Shown: positions 16,039 through 23,686 of the stretch, piece after piece
Numbering within the stretch: position 1 is the first letter of the stretch
Layout: each line of letters starts with the position of its first letter
Assembly (NCBI GenBank): GCA_026707665.1
Contig: JAPOWK010000039.1
Span: 1 to 64,000, forward strand
Source: Chloroflexota bacterium
GTDB lineage: Bacteria; Chloroflexota; Anaerolineae; Aggregatilineales; Phototrophicaceae
Direction of reading: 5' to 3'
Length of the DNA stretch: 64,000 nucleotides
Notes under the pieces: generated by a model
Told to the model about the DNA's origin: nothing
Databases searched by the model: none
What the model saw: only the letters and a program-made list of their open reading frames with translations
Translations under genes and position numbers: made by a program

Positions 16039-18345
16039 CTAAGCCTCGCCTGCCACGGCCGATGCGCTCAAGGGCAATCCATCGCGCTCAACCTTCAACC
16101 GGTAGTATTCTGCCATGGTGCGGCGCACAATCGGCAGCGCAACCTGCGAGCCTTCGCCACCGTTGTATACAAAGGCAAGAATGATGACCTCCGGTTCATC
16201 GTAGGGCGCGTAACCGGTGTACCAGGCGTGCGCGGGCCATTGACCCGGGACGCACAGATTGAGCGCCCAGGCGTTGTCATCGCAGTATTCGGCTGTACCG
16301 GTCTTGCCGGCAACTTCAACAAATGGCAGCGTCGCCGGCTGCGCCGTTCCGCCTTCGCCGATGACCGCTTCGCGCATGCCTTCTCGCACCAAGTCAAGCG
16401 TGCCCGCGGTGACAAAGGGAGGAATGTAGGGCGTATTTACCGTGCGAAATCTCACTTGCTGGCATACTGAGCCGTTAAAGCTGTAATTCAGTGGGATATG
16501 AATGCGGTAGGTCTGCAAGTCTTCAATGCCCGGGTCAGGATTCAAGTCAACTGTATTGCGATAACCGTCCGGATCGCAGCGAAACGGGTCATACCATGCC
16601 GAATTTGGCTCACAGACGCATGCCAGGCTCGATTCACCCTTCATCAGCATATCCTCAAGAAGCAGCAAGGTCAGCTCCTCGCCGGGATTCATCAAGTCGC
16701 GATTGATCGTACGCAATACTTTCGGCTGGAATCCTTCGATAACCTGGCGTTCTTCATCGAGAAACTCACGGATTACCGTCGGCTGATAAAGAACGCCCCC
16801 GTTGATAGTGGCGGCCACGGACGATATTAGTTGCAGCGGTGTTACGTTGACGTAGCCTTGCCCGAATGCCGCGTTGTAGGTATCGCCCGTCGACCAGCTC
16901 TCGCCCTGATTGCGGCGCTTCCAATCTGGATCGGGCATGCGATTGGGATTCTCAAACGGGAGTTCAATGCCCAATTCGCTTCCAATGCCAAAAGCGGTGC
17001 CATATCGGAAGAGATCGTCAATGCCCAGGCCGCCCGGACGAATGGTCTGCGAAGAAAGATTGGGATTCCCGCCGCCGATCTGGTAAAAGTAAACATCGCA
17101 ACTCCAGGAGATGCCGCGGATCATATCGACGCGCCCGTGTCCGCTGCGAAGCCAGCAGACAAATCTCTGCGCAGCCGCGCGATCGAGAGGGGCATAGCGG
17201 TTCTCCACCAAAAGCTGACCCTCATCCAGCAGCAGCGTATCGGGATCAATCACCTTTTCTTCTAAGACCGCGGCCGCAGTGATCACCTTCCAGACGGAGC
17301 CCGGTGGATATTGTCCCTTGATCGTCTTGTCCAAGAGGGGAAAGAGCGGATCGGCGACGATTTCCAAAAAGTACTCGACATCAATCGCGCGGGCGAAGCG
17401 GGAATTGTCGTAGCTGGGATAGCTGACCAGCGCCAGAACTTCACCAGTGCGCGGATCCATGGCGATGACGACGCCTTGCTGAGATACGGCGCGCCCCGCC
17501 GTCCTGTTGAGTTCCTCCAACTGATCGATTAGCGCCTGGCGGGCAAATGCTTGCAAATCACTATCAATCGTCAGCCGCACATTCTGCCCGGGCGCCGGAT
17601 CGACTTGACCGACGACTTTGACTACTTCTCCCGCGACATCAACCTCGCGGAGGATAGAACCACGCTGGCCCGCCAGACGCGCTTCCAGGTACCGCTCTAT
17701 GCCTTCGTATCCGATACGGTCGAAGGCGGGATTGTATCCCAGCGCTATCAGCTCGTCCGCTTCTTCCGCCGGGATCGGACCCATGTATCCGATAATATGC
17801 GTTGTTAAGGCGCCAGTTGGATATTCCCGAACCGCGATCGGCTCCACATCGACGCCGGGCATATAGATGCGTTCTTCCAGGATTTGCATCGCGGTTAACT
17901 GCGGGACATCAAGAGCGACGATGACCGGTCTAAATGGCTCAATGCCTTCGCCTTCTTCGACCAAGTCTTGAATGCTGCGGACAAATTGACCCGATTGTTC
18001 GGCGATTTCGCGCGTCGGCGGGACGCCAACCAATGCCGACAGGCGGTTGTAAACATCGAGTTCCGCTTCTACGTCGCCGGGCAGTTGAGCCGGAATAATG
18101 GTCACATTGTAGGCTGGCACATTAAAGGCGAGACGTCTGTCGTTGCGGTCAAATATTGCGCCGCGCCTGGCTGGAATGGGCAGACGTTTGAAACGAAGAT
18201 CGTTCGCCTCAATCTCAAATTCGTCATGCCGAATTACCTGCAATTCGTACATGCGGATACCGAATATCAGGAATACGGCAAAGATAACCGCTTGAAAGAA
18301 GGTCAAGCGCCAAGTCTGAAAAGGAACAAGTCGGTTGGATTTCAC
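16039..18345 (-). CDS. mrdA: Penicillin-binding protein 2 (elongation transpeptidase)
   Basis: 768 residues with one N-terminal membrane anchor (about 10-32) and a dimerisation domain. The transpeptidase motifs are SxxK in YPPGSVWKV, the second motif as SCD in ISWSCDVYF, and KTG in VAGKTGTAEY. It cross-links peptidoglycan during elongation together with RodA. The protein is longer than most PBP2s and carries inserts with several cysteines (CVCEP, FRCD, SVCQQ, EYCDDNAW, LCVPG) around the last motifs, possibly disulfide-bonded outside the membrane. The GTG start overlaps the mreD stop by four bases (GTGA). Confidence 0.95.
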   Translation of the reverse strand: MKSNRLVPFQTWRLTFFQAVIFAVFLIFGIRMYELQVIRHDEFEIEANDLRFKRLPIPARRGAIFDRNDRRLAFNVPAYNVTIIPAQLPGDVEAELDVYNRLSALVGVPPTREIAEQSGQFVRSIQDLVEEGEGIEPFRPVIVALDVPQLTAMQILEERIYMPGVDVEPIAVREYPTGALTTHIIGYMGPIPAEEADELIALGYNPAFDRIGYEGIERYLEARLAGQRGSILREVDVAGEVVKVVGQVDPAPGQNVRLTIDSDLQAFARQALIDQLEELNRTAGRAVSQQGVVIAMDPRTGEVLALVSYPSYDNSRFARAIDVEYFLEIVADPLFPLLDKTIKGQYPPGSVWKVITAAAVLEEKVIDPDTLLLDEGQLLVENRYAPLDRAAAQRFVCWLRSGHGRVDMIRGISWSCDVYFYQIGGGNPNLSSQTIRPGGLGIDDLFRYGTAFGIGSELGIELPFENPNRMPDPDWKRRNQGESWSTGDTYNAAFGQGYVNVTPLQLISSVAATINGGVLYQPTVIREFLDEERQVIEGFQPKVLRTINRDLMNPGEELTLLLLEDMLMKGESSLACVCEPNSAWYDPFRCDPDGYRNTVDLNPDPGIEDLQTYRIHIPLNYSFNGSVCQQVRFRTVNTPYIPPFVTAGTLDLVREGMREAVIGEGGTAQPATLPFVEVAGKTGTAEYCDDNAWALNLCVPGQWPAHAWYTGYAPYDEPEVIILAFVYNGGEGSQVALPIVRRTMAEYYRLKVERDGLPLSASAVAGEA

Positions 18346-18929
18346 TCGTGGCCAACCATTTCCGTGCCTAGGGTAAGGCTGTGAGGCGCAATCTGCAAGC
18401 CACCCTCCAGCCGGCGCTGTGCCAAGCGAACGAAGGCGTACAACGGTAATACAGCGATGAGATTGTAAATCAGCGTCGGCAAGAGCATTAATCGGATCAA
18501 CGCGGGGACATCGTAGGAGTGGCCGAGCAGAAACAATGCGACGACAGTGTACGCCGTCATGGAAACGGTTGCGATCGCCGTAATCGCCAGCAAAAAGACA
18601 AAGCGAAGGCGCAGCAGTTGTTGGGCGACGCCATTAACGACGAAGACGATCAGAACCAGCGCGGCCGAAGATGTGCCAATTGGCAAGACTGACTGCAAGT
18701 CAAGCAAGATGCCGCCGACGAGCGCCCAGACGAAGCCGTCCGCCAGGCTGGAGCGCAGGGACCAGCAGATCACCAGCAGCATAACCAGGCTCGGATGACC
18801 GCGCGTATTGTTCAGAATCGGTGTGAAGTTGCTCAGCAAGGCGACGACGAAGGCGATAAATTGCGGAATGAAGCTGGCGGAAAGCGCCGTCGCCAAGCCC
18901 AACACGCCTATGGACAAGTAACGGCCCAT
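18342..18929 (-). CDS. mreD: Rod shape-determining protein MreD
   Basis: 195 residues with five or six hydrophobic helices and almost no soluble part. PSLVMLLVICWSLRSSLADGFVWALVGGILLDLQSVLPIGT matches the conserved MreD core (GLLLDxxSxxPxGT). MreD is an integral membrane partner of MreC, MreB and RodA/PBP2 in the elongasome. The ATG lies one base after the mreC stop, and its stop overlaps the PBP2 start. The family is poorly conserved, so context carries much of the assignment. Confidence 0.92.
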   Translation of the reverse strand: MGRYLSIGVLGLATALSASFIPQFIAFVVALLSNFTPILNNTRGHPSLVMLLVICWSLRSSLADGFVWALVGGILLDLQSVLPIGTSSAALVLIVFVVNGVAQQLLRLRFVFLLAITAIATVSMTAYTVVALFLLGHSYDVPALIRLMLLPTLIYNLIAVLPLYAFVRLAQRRLEGGLQIAPHSLTLGTEMVGHE

Positions 18930-18930
18930 A

Positions 18931-19800
18931 TCAGTTCTCGCCCGTATCCTCGAATACCATCAGGTCGATTGGCTCGAAGCTGGTGATGACAAGCACCAGT
19001 TCCAGCGTGTCAAAGTCAAAGAGGCTGCGAACTTCCGCCTCTTGAAAGAGTTCAAACTCAAATTGGCGCACACTCGTCACTTGGCCGACCACGATATCGG
19101 GCGGAAAATTGCCGCCCAGCCCCGAGGTGATGACGAGATCGCCTTGTTCAATCGCCTCGTCCAAGTCGACCATCGTGAGCCGCAGCACTCCGGAGGCTTG
19201 TCCGATGATGCTGCCATGCGCGCGCGTAGTCTGCAAACGGGAGCTGACGGCGCTGTTCTCGTCGTTGATCAACTGCACCTGCGCCGCGTTGGCGCTGACG
19301 CGAATGATTCTGCCCACCAGCCCCAGTTCAGTTGTGACCGGCATGCCGGGGGCAATGCCATCGCGCGTTCCACGATTGATGATAATACTACGCGCGATCC
19401 CCGTCTGTTCGATGGCGATGACGTCTGCGGGCAGGAATTCCTGATTCTCCAGTGGCGCTGTATACGCGAGTAAATCCCGCAGGCGCACGTAGTCGCTGGC
19501 TGCCTCGCGCAATTCGATCAACTCGATCTGGCGGCGGGCGAGTTGCTCTTCCAGCGCGGCGATCCGCTCCCGAAGCTGCCCCAGGCTGTTGAGTTCCTCG
19601 AAGGCCGCATTGATCGAAAGCGAGACGCGATTAAACAGGCCCGAGAGCCCGTTCAATGGAGCGGCTGCCACTGCTTCGGCCGGCGCCAATATGCCAGCAA
19701 GGCTGAGCGTCACCAAGCCACCGCATAAGCTGAGCATCAATATCAGCGCTAGTATTCGGCTGGGTTGGCGAGTAATTCTCAATCTATGGGTCTCCCGCAC
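18931..19800 (-). CDS. mreC: Rod shape-determining protein MreC
   Basis: 289 residues. One membrane helix (about 15-38), then a coiled coil (about 60-100, INAAFEELNSLGQLRERIAALEEQLARRQIELIELREA). The extracytoplasmic beta domain follows, with the MreC motifs LPADVIAIEQTG, IIINRGTRDGIAPGMPVTTELGLVGRI and DLVITSGLGGNFPPDIVVGQV. MreC scaffolds PBP2 and activates the elongasome outside the membrane. The start is a GTG with a weak Shine-Dalgarno; TGCTAACAT upstream resembles an extended -10. mreB ends 185 bases upstream, so mreC may have its own promoter. Confidence 0.95.
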   Translation of the reverse strand: MRETHRLRITRQPSRILALILMLSLCGGLVTLSLAGILAPAEAVAAAPLNGLSGLFNRVSLSINAAFEELNSLGQLRERIAALEEQLARRQIELIELREAASDYVRLRDLLAYTAPLENQEFLPADVIAIEQTGIARSIIINRGTRDGIAPGMPVTTELGLVGRIIRVSANAAQVQLINDENSAVSSRLQTTRAHGSIIGQASGVLRLTMVDLDEAIEQGDLVITSGLGGNFPPDIVVGQVTSVRQFEFELFQEAEVRSLFDFDTLELVLVITSFEPIDLMVFEDTGEN

Positions 19801-19985
19801 GCGCAGTTAGCCCTATGTTAGCACAAGCCCTCGCAAGACAGAACTTGGCTCGGGCAGAATCAAGTGTCCATCAATTTGCGCCGGAATCTTTCGACAGGCT
19901 TGCGACAAAGGTTTGGCAGAGCGGGCTGATTCAGACCGGAGGGAGCGACTTACCGTTCGCGTAAAATATACACGCGCATCCAAGG

Positions 19986-21047
19986 CTAATGCCGAGTGCT
20001 GCCGCGTTCGGGTCCCGTAAGCAGACGGCGCAGGTTGTTGTAATCTTCTAGAACGCGGCCCGCGCCGCGGGCGACGCACGTCATCGCGTCATCCGCTAGC
20101 CAGGAACGGATATTGACTTCTTCGCGCAGGCGTTCGTCCAGACCGCGCAATTGACCGCCGCCACCAGCTATCGTGATCCCGCTTTCCATTAAGTCGGCGA
20201 CCAATTCAGGCGGCGTATCGTCAAGCGCGTCCTTCACCGTGTCAATGATGATGCTAACCGAGCCGCCTATCGCTTCGCGGATTTCGATGGAACTGACCTC
20301 GACAGAATCGGGCAAACCGGTGTTCAGGTTTCTGCCCTTGACCATGTAGGTGCGCTCTTGCGGCAGGGGATACGCCGAGCCGATGTCGATCTTCGCCTTT
20401 TCCGCTGTTGGCTCCCCGATGAGCAAATTGTGCTTGTTGCGCAGGTGCTGCACGATATCTTCGTCCATTTCGTCGCCCGCCACCCGAATCGAGCGGCTGA
20501 TGACGATGCCGCCCAGGGAAAACAGCGCGACTTCCGTCGTGCCGCCGCCGATGTCCACCACCATGCTGCCGCGAGTCTCCAGCACCGGCAGATTGGCTCC
20601 GATCGCGGCTGCCACCGGTTCTTCAATGAGGTGGGCTTCGCGGGCGCCAGCGTCCAGCGTCGCCTCGATGACGGCGCGTTTCTCGACCTCGGTGACTCCA
20701 CTCGGTATACCGACCACGACGCGCGGGCGAGGCACAGGCACCCAGCTTTGCTCATGCGCTTTCTTGATTAGATAATCCAACATGCGCGCGGTGATTTCAT
20801 ATTCGCTGATGACGCCATCGCGCAGCGGACGGACGATCAAGATATCTTTCGGATTCTTGCTCCACATTTCTTTGGCGCGCGCGCCAACTTCTATGGGCGC
20901 TCTGGTCTTGCGGTCAATCGCTACGAAAGAGGGCTCGTTGATGACAATGCCTTTACCACGCACATACACCAAGGTATACGCGGTACCCAAGTCAATGCCA
21001 ATGTCGAGCGAAAATAGCCCGAAGAGGAAGTCTAGGGGACTAAGCAC
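19986..21047 (-). CDS. mreB: Rod shape-determining actin homologue MreB
   Basis: 353 residues. Actin-fold ATP motifs are clear: phosphate 1 as DIGIDLGTAYTLVYVRGKGIVINEP, phosphate 2 as VVDIGGGTTEVALFSLGGIV, and an adenosine motif in ESGITIAGGGGQLRGLDERL. MreB filaments under the membrane orient lateral wall synthesis. The start is GTG at 21047, preceded by GAGG at 8 bases. It has an extended -10 promoter and is the head gene of the shape block. Its last residues, including a Gly/Arg/Ser-rich end, are slightly longer than in model MreB proteins. Confidence 0.97.
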   Translation of the reverse strand: MLSPLDFLFGLFSLDIGIDLGTAYTLVYVRGKGIVINEPSFVAIDRKTRAPIEVGARAKEMWSKNPKDILIVRPLRDGVISEYEITARMLDYLIKKAHEQSWVPVPRPRVVVGIPSGVTEVEKRAVIEATLDAGAREAHLIEEPVAAAIGANLPVLETRGSMVVDIGGGTTEVALFSLGGIVISRSIRVAGDEMDEDIVQHLRNKHNLLIGEPTAEKAKIDIGSAYPLPQERTYMVKGRNLNTGLPDSVEVSSIEIREAIGGSVSIIIDTVKDALDDTPPELVADLMESGITIAGGGGQLRGLDERLREEVNIRSWLADDAMTCVARGAGRVLEDYNNLRRLLTGPERGSTRH

Positions 21048-21080
21048 TAATGAATCCTCGACGAAACGCGTACGCCGCGC

Positions 21081-21089
21081 ATTATATCA
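21081..21089 (-). promoter_or_regulatory. Extended -10 promoter of mreB
   Basis: On the minus strand TGATATAAT combines the TGn extension with a perfect TATAAT. No convincing -35 is present, as expected for an extended -10 promoter. The predicted start is near 21074, 27 bases upstream of the GTG. Confidence 0.55.
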
Positions 21090-21188
21090 TAGTTCAACAT
21101 TAACGAATATTTACCACGCCCAACGTTACGCCAACGCTGGCATTTCGTTCCTTCGCTTCAATCAAATATAGCACCGATTCGCGCATCG

Positions 21189-21217
21189 TTCACAAGATGA
21201 CCGCGCCAGGTTATGAT
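21189..21217 (+). promoter_or_regulatory. Promoter of tilS
   Basis: TTCACA and TATGAT, each one base from consensus, are separated by 17 bases. Transcription would begin near 21224 and reach the tilS ATG at 21263. It is divergent from the mreB promoter. Confidence 0.6.
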
Positions 21218-21262
21218 TGGGTTGCATTCGGTGGGCGGCGGTGATTTTCAACCAATTACGCG

Positions 21263-22666
21263 ATGATCCTCGATACGGTTCTGAATACCTTGAGTCAGCA
21301 CGATGCGATTGCCTGCGGAGATTTGGTAATCGTCGCCGTTTCCGGCGGCAGCGACTCGGTGGCTCTGCTCCACCTATTGACGCGCACAAAGGACGCGCTC
21401 GGAATCGACCTGCATGTCGCCTCTCTCAATCACGGTCTTCGAGCCGAAGCCGGGAAACTGGACCTGGACTTGGTCGCTGGTTTGGCGTCACGCTGGCGCC
21501 TCGCGTACACCCTTGGTCATGCGGACGTGCCCCGGCTGTCGGCAATATGGGGAATCGGCATCGAGGCAGCGGCGCGGCGCGCCCGGTACGCCTTTCTTGC
21601 CCGAGTCGCGCGCCAACAGGGGTCGTGCTGCGTCGCCGTCGGTCACCATGCGCTTGACCAGGCCGAGACCATTCTCATGAACATCGCTCGCGGCGCTGGC
21701 GCGCGCGGATTGCGCGGCATGCGAGTCCACTCTGATATGCCTCACCATGCCGGAATTCGCCTGGTCCGGCCTCTGCTAAGCATCGCAAAGGACGAGTTGG
21801 AGGCGTATTGCCACGAGCATGAGTTGCCGTTTCGAGTTGACGAGAGCAATGCCGATATCGGTTACCGCCGCAATTTCCTGCGCCACGAAGTGCTCAGCCG
21901 ATTGACGCGTCTGAATCCTGATGTGTTGGCTGCCTTTGAGCGCTTGGCCGATTCCGCCAGCGTCGATGAGCGCTATATTGCCGAGCGAGTTGAACGGACT
22001 GTGATGCCGTTGGTAACAGTAAAGCCGGACCGCTGGCAAATTCAGAAGGCCGACTTCGCCGCCCTGCATCCGGCGCTGCAGCGGCGGTTCATCCAAAGAG
22101 CCGTTCGCCAATTGTCCGGCGGCTGCGCTTCTCTCTCACACGCGCTAACCCTTGATTTGATCGCTTGGTCGCGCGAAGCAGCTACCAGCTCTCGCCGTGA
22201 CATCACGCGCGCTCTTCAGATGCGCATCGGTTACGACATACTTTTTATCGAAGGGAAAGACGCAGTTGATGAGCGCGAACAATATCGCTTGGTCCCGATC
22301 GAAACCGACGAACCGCTAAGGCTCGGGGCCCCGCTCTTGTTTCGGGGATTGACGATCGGTCTGTCTCTCGATGATCAAGCGGTTGACGAAGGCGTCAGGC
22401 TGCGGCTGCCGGCAAGTCTCAAGCTTCGCCTTCGCACTCGGCGTCCCGGCGACCGCTTCAAGCCAAAAGGGATGGGCGGCCGATCGCGCAAAATCAAACA
22501 TTGGATGATTGACCGAAAGATCCCGCGCGAGATCCGCGGTCGCATTCCTTTGATCTGTGCAGGCGGCGCAATCATCGCGATCTGCTTGGGCGATACCTGG
22601 CATCTGGCAGAGACCGCTTACGATGGTTTGCGCGATGCCGACGCCATGACGCTTACACTCGCCTGA
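21263..22666 (+). CDS. tilS: tRNA(Ile)-lysidine synthetase
   Basis: 467 residues. The PP-loop VAVSGGSDSVALLHLL lies near the N-terminus, followed by LNHGLRAEAGKLDL and VGHHALDQAETILMNIARGAGARGLRGM, all TilS signatures. The C-terminal part includes KLRLRTRRPGDRFKPKGMGGRSRKIKHWMIDRKIPR, the TilS C-domain. The enzyme converts cytidine-34 of the AUA-reading tRNA-Ile2 to lysidine and is generally essential. The gene has its own promoter, divergent from mreB. The common partners hpt and ftsH are not adjacent. Confidence 0.96.
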   Translation: MILDTVLNTLSQHDAIACGDLVIVAVSGGSDSVALLHLLTRTKDALGIDLHVASLNHGLRAEAGKLDLDLVAGLASRWRLAYTLGHADVPRLSAIWGIGIEAAARRARYAFLARVARQQGSCCVAVGHHALDQAETILMNIARGAGARGLRGMRVHSDMPHHAGIRLVRPLLSIAKDELEAYCHEHELPFRVDESNADIGYRRNFLRHEVLSRLTRLNPDVLAAFERLADSASVDERYIAERVERTVMPLVTVKPDRWQIQKADFAALHPALQRRFIQRAVRQLSGGCASLSHALTLDLIAWSREAATSSRRDITRALQMRIGYDILFIEGKDAVDEREQYRLVPIETDEPLRLGAPLLFRGLTIGLSLDDQAVDEGVRLRLPASLKLRLRTRRPGDRFKPKGMGGRSRKIKHWMIDRKIPREIRGRIPLICAGGAIIAICLGDTWHLAETAYDGLRDADAMTLTLA

Positions 22667-22703
22667 ACAGCGAGTTCGGCATTGGAAATAACGGTCAATA
22701 CGT

Positions 22704-22732
22704 TTTCACGCTCTGCCGACATCCGATATAAT
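22704..22732 (+). promoter_or_regulatory. Promoter of the response regulator gene
   Basis: A perfect TATAAT at 22727-22732 is preceded by TTTCAC, 17 bases upstream. The start would be near 22739, 30 bases before the chosen ATG. Confidence 0.5.
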
Positions 22733-22768
22733 CTGAAGTAACCTTCCGTATCGGGCCTGGTGGCCATA

Positions 22769-23608
22769 ATGGCTGAGAGACAGCTCATGCGACTTCTGCT
22801 CGTTGACGACGACGGCGTCAACCGCTACACCGTGAGCAAAGCGTTGCAGCGCGTTGGCTACCTGGTTTCTGAAGTGAGCAGCGGAGAAGCAGCGCTGGAA
22901 CGTTATGACAAGTCTGACTTCGACCTTGTCCTCTGTGAAGTCGACCTGCCGGGAATGGACGGCGTCAGAGTGCTGCAAGGCATCAAGAAGGTGTCGCCTG
23001 ATGCTATGGTCGTGCTGATGACCGAGCAGGCGAATGTTGAATCGGCGGTTCAGGCTCTGCGACACGGCGCGCATGATTACTTGATCAAGCCGTGCTCAAG
23101 CGAAGATATCCGCGAGAGTGTTGAACGCGGAATCGAGACCGCGCGCAGGCTGATGCGCCGCCGCCGCCTGCTGGATACCATTGAACAAACGGTCTCGGAA
23201 TTGGCGCGGGAAGTCTCTGAGGCTGCCCCTGCCGAGCACGATTTGGAGTCTGGCGTTGCTAAGGATCGTGAACGCTTGCCCCCGCGCGGCAACGCCATCA
23301 GCCTCGGTTCGCTATCGGTCTTGCCCGGCAAGTATCAGATCGAGTCCGATGCCGGGTCGGTCGGCTTGACACCGACGGAATTCGACCTGCTGCTCTTTCT
23401 AGCGGCGCACCGCAGCCGCGTCGTCTCATGCCATGAATTGGTGCGCGAAGTGCGTGGTTATCATGCGGAAGAAGCGGAAGCGCGCGAAGTGATCCGTCCA
23501 CACGTCAGCAACTTGCGGCGTAAGCTGAAGCGCCTCGGGGACATTGACTTGATCGTCAATGTGCGAGGGATCGGCTATCGACTCGGCGAAATCTCGGAAG
23601 AGGGCTGA
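22769..23608 (+). CDS. Atypical response regulator: receiver (D-to-E) plus winged helix
   Basis: 279 residues. The N-terminal receiver (about 7-125) reads MRLLLVDDDGVNR, and its lysine is in YLIKP. The phosphoacceptor strand is FDLVLCEVDLPGMDG: the usual Asp is Glu (about residue 57, codon GAA). A helical linker with VSELAREVSEAAPAEHD follows. The C-terminal OmpR/PhoB-type winged helix (about 185-275) reads LTPTEFDLLLFLAAHRSRVVSCHELVREV and ends NVRGIGYRLGE. Glu often mimics phospho-Asp, so it may be constitutively active or kinase-independent. No histidine kinase is adjacent. GGTGG precedes the ATG at 22769; a GTG at 22760 is possible. Confidence 0.87.
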   Translation: MAERQLMRLLLVDDDGVNRYTVSKALQRVGYLVSEVSSGEAALERYDKSDFDLVLCEVDLPGMDGVRVLQGIKKVSPDAMVVLMTEQANVESAVQALRHGAHDYLIKPCSSEDIRESVERGIETARRLMRRRRLLDTIEQTVSELAREVSEAAPAEHDLESGVAKDRERLPPRGNAISLGSLSVLPGKYQIESDAGSVGLTPTEFDLLLFLAAHRSRVVSCHELVREVRGYHAEEAEAREVIRPHVSNLRRKLKRLGDIDLIVNVRGIGYRLGEISEEG

Positions 23609-23686
23609 TTCGCCTCTGCCATTCCCGGCGCCATTTGCTATTATTGCCCATATCATTCGTACGTCATTTCATTTAACGGAGTCATC

